Part shown: piece after piece, positions 1-11,272 of the stretch
Position numbering within the stretch: position 1 is the first letter of the stretch
Layout: every line of letters starts with the position of its first letter
DNA from: Lantana camara
Lineage: Eukaryota > Streptophyta > Magnoliopsida > Lamiales > Verbenaceae
NCBI GenBank assembly: GCA_037501455.1
Contig: CM074860.1
Coordinates: 40,806,501 to 40,870,500, forward strand
Length of the DNA stretch: 64,000 bases
Direction: 5' to 3'
The notes under the pieces: model-generated
Told to the model about the DNA's origin: nothing
Seen by the model: only the letters and a program-made list of their open reading frames with translations
The model's database searches: none
Position numbers and translations under genes: made by a program

Positions 1-157
1 GTCGGCATAGCCTCACAGTTTTGTTTCTTCCGGTAGAATTTAAGCCAAAGGCGCCCACCCAGGAAAAGGCCTCAACAGTGGGAGGTTTCCACCCACTTAT
101 AAAGTGGGCTTAGTTCTCCTCCCCAACCGATGTGGGACAAGCTCTTTTAGCTTTACA
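1..157 (-). repeat. TRIM 3' LTR (truncated at window edge)
   Basis: Matches 281-437 with only a few substitutions. In minus orientation it starts at 157, directly after the G-run PPT. About 53 bp of the repeat lie outside the window. Confidence 0.8.
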
Positions 158-214
158 GTCTACCCCCCCCATAAGGGCCCAGCATCCTCGCTGGCACACC
201 GGCTCGGGTCCCGA

Positions 215-227
215 CTCTGATACCATT
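215..227 (-). other. TRIM primer-binding site
   Basis: The minus strand reads TGGTATCAGAGT, two bases after the inner end of the 228-437 LTR. It matches the plant initiator-Met tRNA 3' end except for the last base. Confidence 0.75.
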
Positions 228-437
228 TGTAACAGCCTGAAAATCCCACCTATCAATATTGTCCGCTTTGCTATCCATAAGTCGGCATAGCCTCACGGTT
301 TTGTTTCTCCCGGTGGAATTTAAGCCAAAGGCGCCCACCCAGGAAAAGGCCTCAACAGTGGGAGGTTTCCACCCACTTATAAAGTGGGCTTAGTTCTCCT
401 CCCCAACTGATGTGGGACAAGCTCTTTTAGCTTTACA
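228..437 (-). repeat. TRIM 5' LTR
   Basis: Complete 210 bp LTR. On the plus strand it starts TGTAACAGCC and ends AGCTTTACA. It is the partner of 1-157 at a 280 bp offset. Confidence 0.8.
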
Positions 438-926
438 CTTTAAGATGTAGCACCCCGAATGCAGGGTTACCACTTCCCCCGCACGTAAGCCCAACGCACA
501 TACGAGATGGAAACCCGTACATGAATCAAGCAGAAGCGAACGGGAGACCGACAGACACACCTAACCTAGGCGGTCTAGACCCTGAAATAGAGTGCGTAAC
601 AAATCGAAAACCAGAAGTGGAAGCACAGGATCAACATACACACATGCAAGGCCACGGGCCAACAGAAATTAAAGCATACACGCCACATGTAAACTCGGGC
701 ACATAGGCCACTATTGGAACATAAGGTAAGGCCCAACAAGGGCAATTCTAATTTCACACGTATCAAACCTGAATCATATTACAAACTTAAACATAACCTC
801 AGAATGAAAAGGCAAAAGTAATGAAGATGCAGAATGCAAAGACTCGACCCGAACGACTTAAAAGAAGACCGGCGCCTAGCACGAACCAAACCTAGCACCT
901 ACAACTGAGGGGGAAAAGAGAGGGGT

Positions 927-944
927 CAGTCTACAACTCGACTG
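927..944 (-). other. Branch-point-like hairpin upstream of LTR acceptor (G)
   Basis: CAGTC and GACTG arms separated by 8 nt, directly upstream (minus strand) of a pyrimidine tract and a CAG at 907-905. The 3' arm reads GACTGAC, which fits the plant branch-point consensus CTRAY. The same layout recurs in S1, T, E, A, C and S2. Confidence 0.45.
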
Positions 945-2760
945 AGTGAGGGGGCTAACGCACACCCAACATGTATATATATATAGAGCAAAGCACATAA
1001 TAAACCAAAGATTATGAACCGGGAACAAGGTCTTAAATACCAAAGCCATTTTCCAAAAGAACTCATACTTATTCATATATTCGTATATTCTTAAGTTTGA
1101 AAACTCATAAGGATTCATAGATTCAAAATTTCATATGGATTCATATTTAAAACTCATAGGGATTTATATTAAATCTCATGAAGATTCATAATTAAAACTC
1201 ATAAGGATTCTTATATTCAGATCGATTCATAGCTTAACCTAGAAGTCTCATATTGAAAACAAATTCTCCTATCCCGTTTCATAATCAACATAATAAAACA
1301 AGCTTAAATCACCCGGCGAGTACGGGTCTCCAACCTTAACAAAAGAACTCATAAGAAACATAAATACATAAATACATAAAACTCATAAAAAGCATAAGAC
1401 TCATACTCCCGTATTCCATCCACCTTCTCCGAAAGTCTGCACGCGGGTTATGGGCCCACATTGTGTAACTCGATACCTATACGTGGGGTAGCGATCCCGC
1501 AACGTACCTTAAGGAGCACGCACACAGGCTTAACCCGGCGGCCCAACACCACCTCGGGCGTCCTTACCCACGTAGAAACATCTAACTCGCGAAACCTAGA
1601 AACATACGCTTCACACTTAAAATCCTACCATAAGAAACATACCTTACCGTGCAACTCGGCATATCCTATACACGTACCTCTCCGTTTCTTCTTAATTCAT
1701 AATATGCTGAGGGAAATCCATAGTTTGATTGACGATACACGGTTTGGAGCATAGCCTCGTTGCAAAACCATTTAAAGCTTATATACGCCCATACGTATAA
1801 GTTCAAAAGAATTCATATGAAATCGAATAACAAGATTCATAACGTATCATAATACACATATTTAGTATATATATAATAGTATATTCACATGTGGGCTTGA
1901 AAACGAGCACATAGGGCCATAGGTCGCATTAACTAAAAGAAAACAAACCTAAACCACACCTTACACCAACGTGGCCTAGAACGAGAAAATTGATTCACCC
2001 CGGAATCAACTCGGATCACGAAACACCACCCCGGGTGCATCTGGACAAACTGAAGATAAAACACAAAACTTAGACCCCAAGAAAACATATGCATAAGCAC
2101 TTAAGAGAGGTAAACACCAAGGAAAGGTTCATATTCAAACTCATATCATGCAAAGCATTGCATTCTATAACTTTACATATGATCAAAACACATCAAGGCA
2201 TGTTCACGTGCACAATTAATGCTTAATGAAGCATCTAAACACCTAACAAGGTGCAAATGCGATTCCTGCAAATAACTCACATTACTTAAGAAACATAAAA
2301 TGCATAAAAAGAACAAATACATACACTTACACATGCTACAAAAAGTTAGGAATAAGTTCGGAGGTGGGAAGATACGAGAAAAAAGGGAATAAGAACACAA
2401 AAAGGGGTTCCGAGTGAAATTGGGCCAAAGCTGACAGTTTTAATGAAACAGAGAAATTGTGTGAAAATAGGAATATCTTGAGTTTTAGGAATGGGAATGG
2501 AGTTTTGATTATTGGAAAAGAACTAGACACATAGATCTTTCTGATGATATATGGCACGAATCGTGGTTCAAAGGGATTCGAAAATGACGAAAGTTTGAAG
2601 TTGAATGAATGCAGAATTTTGGCGAAGTGGCGACACCAAATTAAAACGATTATAACTCACAATCTAGAACGAATTTTGGGGTGATTCCAATTGGCGATTG
2701 TCCTAGACTCAAAAAGGTTGATTTATTCTGAAAATCAGCTCAATCGGAGGTTATATGAGG

Positions 2761-2884
2761 GGGTACCCATCCGGGGGTAAACAAGGCAGAAATTTACCTG
2801 GCCGGGGAAAAAGAGTGCAGAAAACTCACTGGACTAAAGTACCCGCCCGGGTACTTTTTAGTTCAAAATCTACCCGCCCGGGTA
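2761..2884. repeat. GC-rich palindrome cluster in G LTR
   Basis: Two perfect copies of TACCCGCCCGGGTA (2840-2853 and 2871-2884) and a degenerate relative near 2761-2780. The cluster lies between the putative LTR donor and acceptor, as do the different palindrome clusters in S1, A and C. Confidence 0.6.
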
Positions 2885-3854
2885 GTCCTTCTGAGCATGA
2901 AAAAGAAGCAGAAACAAGGGCTATATGAATGGGGAACCAAAAATTACAAAATCCACCACCTAACTCAACCAAATGCAATGAAAATTAAGTCACATGTTCA
3001 TGTAAACATGCTCTATCACATATCTCAAGTTCAAGGCATGAAAGCAAGTAATTAACAAGAAGCCATTAAAGCACCTCCAAGCTCCATAAATGGAGTTCCA
3101 AGCAAAAAGCAACCAACAACCAAGAATTCGTACAAATGTGCAACAAGGAACCTCAAAGTAACAATATATGTCAATCCTAGAGCATTCAATTCAAGTAAGG
3201 AGAGCAAGAGAGCAAATTTTGACATATTGGCACTATTCATCATCTTCTCCATAGGCATGGAAGTAAGCAAGAAAAACGAGGTTCAATTGGGTAGAATCGA
3301 AGCACGTAATGAGAGGATCACATATCTTACCTTGAATCTTCGATCGGATGGTCGAATGGAGCACAAGCTTGAGCCAAAGCTTGAATGGCCAAGGGCTTTC
3401 TTCTTCTCTTCTCTCTTACCTTGTGCTTTGATCGATCCAAAGTAAGGGAAAAAGGAAGATATTTTCAGCCATAAAGGGCTGAAACGGGTCGGTTAACGAG
3501 TCGGGTCAAAAAGGATCCAGTTCACTCGGATCGGATTTTAAAACGGTAGGGGTGTCAAACGGCTTTAGAAAAATATAAGGTTAATTTCATCGAAACGAAC
3601 TCAATGACAAGGTCAAAATTCGAATTCGAATTCCCGAGCTCAAAATAGCCACGAGGCTCAAACACCCTAATTAGAATTAGGCCCCTAATTTGCAAATATT
3701 GGACGATTGAGTCCAAGTACATTTTATTAAATTCTAATGCGCACTTAATTAAATAAAATACAAATTGACACATAAGGCATGAGAATCACATAATTACTGA
3801 ATTAAACTCTCTTGGGACGTCGTACCTGGATTGCCGAGAACACGGGGTGTCACA

Positions 3855-5755
3855 GTGCTTCTATAGGCTGGTCGGTTCGAAATTGCAGCTCTGGGAATGA
3901 GGTCAATTTGGTGCTCTATCCCACAAATTGGAGGCAATCCGGGTGGAATCTCCCCCGGGAACACATCCTTGAACTCCTGCAAAATAGAGGAAGCAATACT
4001 AGGTAGAGGAGGGGTGTTGTTAGAAGATAAGAACGTCTTTTTATACATCATTATCATCACCAGCCTCTCTTTTTTTACAATGCTCTCAATTTCTTTTTCT
4101 TTTGTGAGGAAGCTCATTTTTTTCTTTTCTTTCTTTTCAACTTCATTTTTTCCTCCATTTTCACATCCCTTTTCTTTTTCTTTCTTTTCAACTACTTTCT
4201 TTTCTCCTTCTTTTTCCCTATCACTAATACATCATTGTGTTTAGAAGAGACTGAAATAGATTCTTTCAATTGACATTGCTCTTTCTACACTTGATTGGGT
4301 GGTATTGGTGCCAAAGTAATGTTTCGGCCATCTTTGGTGAAGCTATACCTGTTTTTGTATCCATCATGCAATGGCTTCCTATCAAATTGCCATGGTCTTC
4401 CAAGCAAAATGTATCCGGCATGCATAGGTACCACATCACAAAGTACCTCATTCGAGCATTTACCAATGGAAAAAGAAATGAGAACTTGTTTTATTACCTT
4501 CAATTCACAAAGTTCATTGAGTCATTGGAGCTTGTAGGGTTTCGGATGCTTTAAGGTCTTAAGTCCGAGCCTCTCAACCAACAACTTGCGTCCTCCATCG
4601 ATGATCAATCCACACACTCGTTCTTTGACATGACACCGAGTGTAAAAGATATTCTCTCGTTGTTGCTCGTCCTTGTCCTCTAGGGTTTGCATGTGTAAAG
4701 CCCTAAGGATCACCAAACTTTGCCCTTCAACCGCATATTCAACATCACTTGCCTCATCCGGTGAATCATGGTCTACTTCATGGCCCTCATTTTCAATTTC
4801 AATCTCTCCATTGTCCAGCATGATCATGGTCCTCTTATTTGGACATTGGGACATGATATGACCTGCTCCATGACACTTGAAACACTTAATATCACGAGAG
4901 CGATGATTAGAAGTATTACCTTTCTCAAATGAACCCTTAGCCACGGGTGGATCTTCCTTAGGTTTGGACTGTTTTTCGGATGCCTTTGAAGTAGAAGTCC
5001 ACTTGGCTTTAGAAGAATTTGGTTGATCATGTTTAGTCATCGTACGCCCCTTCTTGAGTTGCCTTTCTACCTTGATAGCCATATGAACCACTTCATCAAG
5101 TTCAACATAGTGCTGAAGTTCCACTATGTTTGCAATCTCTCGGTTAAGACCACATGTGAACCGTGCCATAGTCGCCTCTCGGTCTTCCTCAACATTTTCC
5201 CTAATCATGGTCATCTCCATTCTTTGTGGTACTCTTCTACGGTCTTGAATCCTTGCCTCAAACTTTGTAATTTGAGATGTATATCACGGTAGTAGTGAGG
5301 AGGTACAAAACGTTTCCTCATGACCACTTTCATGTCATTGCAATTATCAATAGGATACTCACCACTTCTCCTCCTATTTAGCACCAATTGATCCCACCTC
5401 ACGATGGCATATTCTGTGAAGGACACGCTTGCAAGCTTGACCTTCTTTTCCTCTGAATAGTTATGACACTCATACACCATTTCCACTTTTCTCTCCCATT
5501 CAATATAAGCCTTCGGATCAATTTGTCCTTTAAATAAAGGAATGGAGAGTTTAATAGAACCAAGATTGTTATCAATTTCCTCTCTTCCCCTGCGTGGTTG
5601 ATGGTGCCTTGGTCGTCTTCGGTCTCTTGTTGAGGATGCACTTGAGGCTGCCTCATCAAAGGAATTATCCTCAAACTCATTCTGTGGATTAGGTTGCCTT
5701 TGATTTGCCCTTCCGTTTTGAATTTGAGTCATCCTTTCATCATTTTGATCCAAAC
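3855..5755 (-). pseudogene. B2 gag (C-terminal part), protease region and start of pol, broken
   Basis: Read right to left. It starts with capsid sequence (basic linker HQPRRGRE, then conserved FKGQIDPKAYIEWERKVE), followed by a CCHC knuckle (CFKCHGAGHIMSQC), an acidic linker, and the aspartic-protease start GLIIDGG. The conserved residues after IDGG are deleted, so the protease is dead. A one-base loss near 5215 shifts frame in capsid, and further frame changes follow. The last part (FPGEIPPGLPP...ISNRPAYRS) is the segment preceding RT and is cut at 3855. Gag of this family packages RNA, and the chromovirus polyprotein continues into PR-RT-RH-IN. Confidently retrotransposon-derived. Confidence 0.8.
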
Positions 5756-6975
5756 TGTAACGCTCCGACTTTTCAAATCGCTCAGGTATGAATTATGTGA
5801 TAATTACGTACGCATTCAATTTATTTTAATTATGTTATTAAGTGTTTATTTTATTATTACATGAAATTATGAAATACTTGAATTAATTGAAAATATTTGA
5901 ATTTGAATTTATATGAATTTTGAACTATTTGCGCTTGAATGAATTGTTTGCTTGTCGTTTCTACGTGAAATGAATTCGGAATTTGGTGGAAATTTAATAA
6001 GTTGGACTTATATGTGTTATGAATATGGATATATGATCGTTTCATATTTTCGGATTCATTTGATTGAGTTTTGGAATTTATTTTGATTTTGGAATCCAAA
6101 ACGGGGGCTAACAAGCAATTAGCGCACCATTGGTTCCTTATTTGATATCTTGATCTAGGAAACTCGGATTCGAGTTTCGTCAACTTCGTTGCACTCGTAT
6201 AAAAAATTTGAGTTTGATGAACTTAGCCTTATATTTTTCTAATACCATTTGAACCTCCAAAATTTAACCGAAACATGCAACGGATGCCAAAACTGCCACC
6301 TTTTACTAAAAGAGCCATATCTCATTCAAACCCTGACCAAATTAACCTTGGTTAGATCCCTTGGAACCCTAACTCAACCCCCTAGCTTCTCTTACTCACC
6401 CTAATAGAACCAAACCTTCTCACTTGGAGAAATTCAGCCAAACATCCCCTGCTTTCCAGTCTTTACTGTAGCTCTTGCCAATCTTTGAGATTCAAGCTCA
6501 AATCTCCTCCAAACTTCATCTAGTCCACAAGGTAAGCTTAGGGTTTTAATATACATTTATTATGAGTCATTTTGATCGATTCATCCCCAATTTTGAGCAT
6601 GCTTTCATGGGTTTATGGCTGAAATGGTAAAATAGATAGGTTATGGTAAAATGTGTTGATCTCTTTCATTTCTTGAGGAATTTGGTTGATTCCAAGCATG
6701 AATATGATGGTCTTGATTCCCTCTTTTCATTTATGGTAATGTATTACCTGGTGGTTGAAGCATTCATGAGTTGCCATTAATGGAGTTTTGAAGAAAATTC
6801 ATGAAATGATCATCCATACCTTCATCTCACGTTGATCACTCTTGGGAGCCGATTTGTATGTTGTTTTAGAGTTGTTTCCTTGTATATTTGTGATCATTAC
6901 CTAGTTGAACTTGTTGGTGAAATTGTGCTTGGGTTCTGCTCTGTTTTTGGTTCGCCTCTGTTGCTGTTAAAGGTT

Positions 6976-7211
6976 GGTCGCGGCCGCAATCGAACCATGA
7001 AGGAAAATGGTAGCGGCCGCGACCCTCTCACATCTTTGTTGCATTGTCTCTCAGGTCGCGCCCGCGACCTGAATCTTGTGCATTTCTAGTCGCGGCCAAC
7101 ACCCAAAATTTTCCATGTTTCGAGTTCTTGGAAAAATTGATCAAAATTTCAGAAATTGCATGGGTAGCGGCCGCTACCATTTCATGAAAGAAATAGGTCG
7201 CGGCCGCGACC
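6976..7211. repeat. Palindrome cluster, core GGTCGCGGCCGCGACC (S1)
   Basis: Six perfect or decayed copies of a 16 bp GC-rich palindrome spaced 30-75 bp, including perfect GGTAGCGGCCGCTACC (about 7165-7180) and GGTCGCGGCCGCGACC (7196-7211). Surrounding DNA is AT-rich and unrelated between units, so this is a dispersed array, not a tandem repeat. Confidence 0.75.
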
Positions 7212-7834
7212 TTCACATTTACTGCATGAAATTTCAGATTTTAAACATTATTTGCATGTCTTCTTTGGCTTGATTTTAGTTCATTCACTACATTAACATG
7301 TTATATATTGTGTTATCTTATGTGTTGTGAAGTTTGGTGATTTTTCGTTGAATATTTTCCGAGATATGCTTTAACGTGTTTTCTTTGCTCCTAAGGTGTG
7401 CCTGCATGGATTTTGCTCTTATATTTGAACCCTAATGACTATGTATTCCTTATTTTATGCCTTGTATGATATGTATACATGAGATACTACGTGTTATGAT
7501 CGTTATTTGAATTCTTTAAGGTCATTTGGTATGGAATATGGAAGTAATGAACTTAAATGGAATTGATTGATTCTTGAAATGAATGAAGTGAAAGTTTATA
7601 AGTCTTTAAGATGTTAATCGTGCACATGAACGTGTTCATTATATAATATGATCTTTTCTACATTCATATCATGATCATTTCATTGCCGAGCGTCTTAATT
7701 GGTCATTTTGGTCTTGTTGGAGATGAGGCCTGTCCGTGAGGCTCTTGTGCTCTCTTTTGTCGGTTTAAGGTGGGTTTCTCTACTATTTAGATAAAATGAC
7801 CCAATATACCATTATGTGCAAAGTTTAAGCTAAA

Positions 7835-7835
7835 G

Positions 7836-7881
<46 letters not shown>
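7835..7881. repeat. (TA)n microsatellite
   Basis: Alternating TA run with one interruption, inside the S1 LTR. Confidence 0.9.
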
Positions 7882-7883
<2 letters not shown>

Positions 7884-8489
7884 AGTCATTTTCGGGTAAA
7901 TGATTTCGAACGTAAACCCTTTTTCTTGTAATACCCTACCGATTGTTTTAGCGAGACCATGATTGATTGCACTGATTGGTGCCCGGGGTCTTGGTGTGAG
8001 TGGCTATTCGAGGAGGCATGGGCTGACGGTGATCCCTCACACTAGTCCCCACCAAACTACGGTGATACCGGCCCTCGCCAGGAGATTGGCGGGGAATGGG
8101 AGTTGTGCACCATCTGGGGAGTCATGTAACCCCTTTTGGTCATTGATTGGGTGGTCGGGTCTTGCAAACCCGTCTACCACCCGGAGGAAGAAGGTGTATA
8201 TGACTGATTGACTAGAATCGATTGATTGTGCACAAAAGAATGATATGCATGAAAAGAAATAAAGAATGAACGATTAATGAACTACTCAAGGTGTTGGTTG
8301 GAGATAATGCACGCCCACTCGCCAGGCCACGAATGACCTATTGTAAATTGATTGTTATAATCCCTTTTGATGATTTCTTTATCTCACCCACTTGGGAATT
8401 ACTTCTAAAACCTCATTTGGGATTATAACTTGCATGTGATTGTTTAAATACCGTTGTATACTATACTTATGCCTGTTTTTATACCCACC

Positions 8490-8504
8490 AGTCCCTTTTG
8501 GACT
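8490..8504 (+). other. Branch-point-like hairpin (S1)
   Basis: AGTCC and GGACT arms around a 5 nt loop; the 3' arm continues GGACTGAAC. It lies 31 nt before the CAG acceptor ending at 8535. Confidence 0.4.
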
Positions 8505-8938
8505 GAACCCGTTTGGTGTTCAGTTGTTTGTGCAGGTGTCAGGGAGTTAGGCGGGAATTCGAGTCGTTAAGTTTTGCATTCGTCTCTAGCTCTTGTATTT
8601 TGGTCTTACACTTGCATACTTCTATTTCTGATTTTGTATATGCTTTAAGACTGGAGCGTTTATGTTTTGAGCCGCGTTGGCTTGTGAATATTGTATATGA
8701 AATATTATATTTTTGGAGCTTGGATGCTCATGGTATATATATATGATATATGACCGGTTATTGCTTCCGCTTTAATGTTTTGCTCTGATTTATGGTTTAA
8801 GGGTTAGTCCCGCTTAGCTTAGTGTGTGTGTATCCCCGTTCTCCATGACTTAGCTCGTGTATGGATTATCCATTTCATATACGGGTCGGGGTCTCGGTGC
8901 GGGGGATGTGGTACCTTGCGCTCTGGTGCTACACAAAC

Positions 8939-9038
8939 GGTCTCGGATCTCATTGAATTGCACATTCATCCCTTCAAATTGTTGTTGCATAACTTGTATC
9001 ATGAAATCTACGTCCCTTGGAGGTTGTTCTTCGGCCAT
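8939..9038 (-). pseudogene. B2 gag N-terminus
   Basis: Starts at ATG 9038-9036 (MAEEQPPRD...), as in element B at 49693. It runs about 33 codons to the S1 insertion; the frame resumes at 5755. The start is preceded on the minus strand by a splice-acceptor-like TTTTGCAG|GTACATT, also present in B. Confidence 0.75.
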
Positions 9039-9368
9039 AATGTACCTGCAAAACAAAGGTTAGCGAAAACACCTTACAATCACTCCCTCACGTGTTTACA
9101 CTCTTTTGGTGTTCACTCCCCTCGTGTATCACTCAAAGTTATGGCTTTTTCCCTTTATTAGGCTCACAATCTCACGCCTTTTTCCACTCTTTCTCTCAAC
9201 TCTTGAAGAAAGTCACAAGAAATTTCAGATTCCTTCACCAAATAATCCCTTAAGATGAATGAATTAATAAAGGTACGAAAATGACAAAAACGAGCTGATA
9301 CAAACAATGTATCAATGTGACTTATAATCTGAAATTTAGTATAACTGAAACAATGCTGCCCTCTTCTC

Positions 9369-9390
9369 TTTTTTTTTTTTTTTTTTTTTT
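9369..9390. repeat. Poly-T/A tract
   Basis: Homopolymer run in the B2 leader between PBS and gag. B has a similar T-rich tract near 49997-50042. Confidence 0.9.
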
Positions 9391-9535
9391 AACGCGGCTT
9401 ATAATTTTGTTTCCTTATGCCTTTTTCAGATCCTTCATTTTTTATTTATTTTTAACTTGCAGCAATATAACAATAATGAAAGAAATTACACAAAAGATAA
9501 ATGATACGGATACGTAACCTTGGATGGAAACCTAA

Positions 9536-9548
9536 GCTCTTGATACCA
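9536..9548 (-). other. B2 primer-binding site
   Basis: The minus strand reads TGGTATCAAGAGC, two bases inside the LTR. It resembles the initiator-Met PBS TGGTATCAGAGC with one extra A; the same variant occurs in B. Confidence 0.7.
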
Positions 9549-9550
9549 AA

Positions 9551-10282
9551 TGATACGAACCCCACGTACTTACCGTGAAACCCAATACCAATACTTGGAG
9601 TTCTAAGAATCTGATCGTCCACGTTCAAGGTTAGAAAAAAAAGGAGTGTGACCCGTTTGCTATAATGAGCAAGGAACTAACACTATCAGGTTTGAAAAAG
9701 TAATGCACCCCGTCGGCTATAAGGAGTCGGGAAATGACATTATCCAGTGGAGGTTTGAAACTCTGGTGACGTTCAACTAAGAATTTGAGAATATAACTCA
9801 CTTCAATGAAAATTTCATTCAGATTGGCGGCTCAATTCGAGTTCAAGGCTGGAATTATAAAGATGCATGCATGTGAATTCTAAGAGACAAATCAGAATTC
9901 TAGGAGACAAGTTATTCCCGCCTCTTTTCTTGTGGGCTGAATAAAATGGACTTAACCTAATCTATATGTAGATAATTTAAATAAAAAGATGGCCCAAAGT
10001 ATAATATAATAGTTTAGGGCCGAAATTACAATAAACTTTGACACAATTGGACCTTAAAAATCAGCCATAATGACGTTGAAACAAACTGGATTGGATCCAG
10101 CTGAATACTTGTCTTCTTGAAGCTCATCTTGAGTTATTTAGACCAAGAGAGATTGAACTTCCTCTTGCATGTTTTTGGCCCGTGACCTTGTGATAGGTCC
10201 AACATATTTTGGTCCATCTTGAGTTGGGTTCTCTGGGTCATAACTTGGATCAAAGTGTGGCTTTGTCTCATGATTCACATCA
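9551..10282 (-). repeat. B2 5' LTR
   Basis: 732 bp; plus strand starts TGATACGAAC and ends TTCACATCA. Homologous along its length to the B LTRs 29542-30219 and 50171-50883. The family has pol C-terminal coding sequence inside the LTR (GPITRSR motif); here it is readable on the minus strand near 10150-10215. Confidence 0.85.
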
Positions 10283-11272
10283 GTGTGAGTGGCTAACCGG
10301 GGAGGCATGGGCCGACGGTGATCCCTTACACTAGTTCCAACTAAACCACGGCGTAATCGGACCTCGTTAGGAGTTAGCAAGGAATGGATGCTGAGCGCCT
10401 TTGGGGAACTCATGAACCCCCTTTGGTCAATGAAGGAGGTGGCCGGGTCTTGCTAACCCGTCCACCGCCCGGAGGAAAAAGGTGTAAGTGATCATGAGTG
10501 TGCACAAAGAAAGAATGTAACGCATGAAAAGAAAGAACGAAAGAATGTAACGCATGAAAAGAAAGAAGGAATGAATGTTTAATGAATTACACAAGGTGTT
10601 GGTTGGAGATAATGCACGCCCACTCACCGGGCCACGAAAGACCTAATGAAAATTGGTTATTATAATCCCCTTTGACGATTTCTTTATCTCACCCACTTAG
10701 GAAATACTTTGAAAACCTCATTCGGGATTATAACTTGCATATGAATGTTTAATTATTGTTTTATATTATACTTATGCCCGTTTTATACCCACCAGTCTCC
10801 TATAGACTGAACCCGGATTTGTTTCAGTTCTTTTGCAGGTTAGAGTGCTAGGTGGGAGTCCGAGTCTGTCAAGTCCTGTAGTCTAGTTCGAGTTACACCA
10901 TGGAATTTTATAAATTGATTTAAATTCCTTGATTGGTATTAATTTATGTTATTGATTCGACACAGGCTTCTAGGGATAGAGTGAACCCGTGAATGTATGA
11001 TTTATGTTTATGTTTGGATTTCGGGACTAGGCATCTGTGTTAGTTGAACCCGTCTCTATAATCGATTTGATTTTGAATATATGTTCCACTTCTGCACTTT
11101 CATTTGTCTTGTTGGAATTGTTTATATGGTTTTGAAGGTTTAGTTCCCGCCTAGCATGTTGAGTGAGTGAGTCCCCGTTTGCTCTGATTTAGTACGTGTA
11201 TGGATTTCCCATTTCATATACAGGTTGGGTCTGAGTGCGGGGGATGTGGCGCCTTCTGTTTGGGGTTCTACA
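10283..11272 (+). mobile_element. Element T: right part of a Tekay/Del-like LTR
   Basis: Aligns by eye to the last kilobase of S1: shared TACCCACCAGTCTC hairpin block, TTTTGCAG acceptor, and GTGCGGGGGATGTGG near the end. Ends GGGTTCTACA at 11272, followed by candidate TSD CATCA (11273-11277). The left part was displaced by B2 insertion and lies outside the window. No PBS follows, so this is a solo LTR or a 3' LTR. No ORF. Confidence 0.7.
10794..10808 (+). other. Branch-point-like hairpin (T)
   Basis: AGTCT and AGACT arms; the 3' arm reads AGACTGAAC, 30 nt before the TTTTGCAG acceptor ending at 10838. Confidence 0.4.

Larger units (their letters stand above)
1..437 (-). mobile_element. TRIM (miniature LTR retrotransposon), left end outside window
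   Basis: Two direct terminal repeats about 210 bp long (1-157, truncated by the window edge, and 228-437) flank a 70 bp internal segment (158-227). Read on the minus strand, the segment starts with an initiator-Met-type PBS (TGGTATCAGAGT) and ends with a G-run PPT next to the other repeat. Repeats begin TGTAAA and end TTACA in minus orientation. LTR, PBS, PPT and LTR within about 0.5 kb with no coding capacity define a TRIM. It sits beside the PBS spacer of element G, so it inserted after G. A Cassandra-type TRIM was considered, but I could not recognise the 5S-like promoter boxes of that family. Confidence 0.8.
446..3854 (-). mobile_element. Element G: 5' LTR of a Tekay/Del-like gypsy element, body outside window
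   Basis: The plus strand starts TGTAGCACCC and ends GGGTGTCACA (3.4 kb), and there is no credible ORF in it. Left of it, 438-445 (CTTTAAGA) is the reverse complement of the usual spacer between LTR and PBS, so this is the 5' LTR of a minus-oriented element whose body lies left of the window, beyond the TRIM. On the right it abuts B2 pol, and the first five bases there (GTGCT, 3855-3859) are the expected target duplication; the other copy is outside. Minus-strand splice signals fit a leader intron: donor CAAG|GTAAGA with its GT at 3330-3329, and acceptor CAG at 907-905. Confidence 0.75.
6532..8535 (+). other. Putative leader intron within S1 LTR
   Basis: Donor ACAAG|GTAAGC at 6532 is close to the plant consensus. 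Acceptor TTTGTGCAG ends at 8535. A hairpin AGTCC-N5-GGACT lies 30-45 nt upstream of the acceptor. Equivalent donors and acceptors occur in G, A, C, R and S2, which is the main support; each site alone would be weak. Confidence 0.45.
5756..8933 (+). mobile_element. Solo LTR S1 (Tekay/Del-like), TSD CAAAC
   Basis: Starts TGTAACGCTCC and ends TGGTGCTACA. It is flanked by a perfect 5 bp duplication CAAAC (5751-5755 and 8934-8938), and B2 gag continues on both sides. There is no PBS, PPT or second LTR, so it is a solo LTR left by LTR-LTR recombination. No protein is encoded. It contains a palindrome cluster (6976-7211), a TA microsatellite and a candidate leader intron. Confidence 0.92.
3855..10282 (-). 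mobile_element. Element B2: CRM-like chromovirus, interrupted and truncated
   Basis: Minus-oriented gypsy element of the same family as B (29542-50883). Present in window: 5' LTR (9551-10282), PBS (9536-9548), gag, protease region and the start of pol. Gag is split by solo LTR S1, and pol is cut at 3855 by element G; the remainder lies left of the window. B2 itself sits inside the LTR of T. The LTR and gag are clearly homologous to B, but neither copy could make a full polyprotein. Confidence 0.8.

Noticed and set aside
1..437. Cassandra (5S-carrying TRIM)
   Set aside because: Size is compatible, but I could not identify the 5S A-box/C-box in the LTR; left as unspecified TRIM.
2173..3445. 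Small frames in G LTR
   Set aside because: AT-rich LTR sequence, no recognisable motif.
3897..4554. Plus-strand frames opposite B2 (and 32392-33596 opposite B)
   Set aside because: Antisense shadows of the pol/gag sequence; residue patterns have no domain and both positions mirror each other because the elements are homologous.
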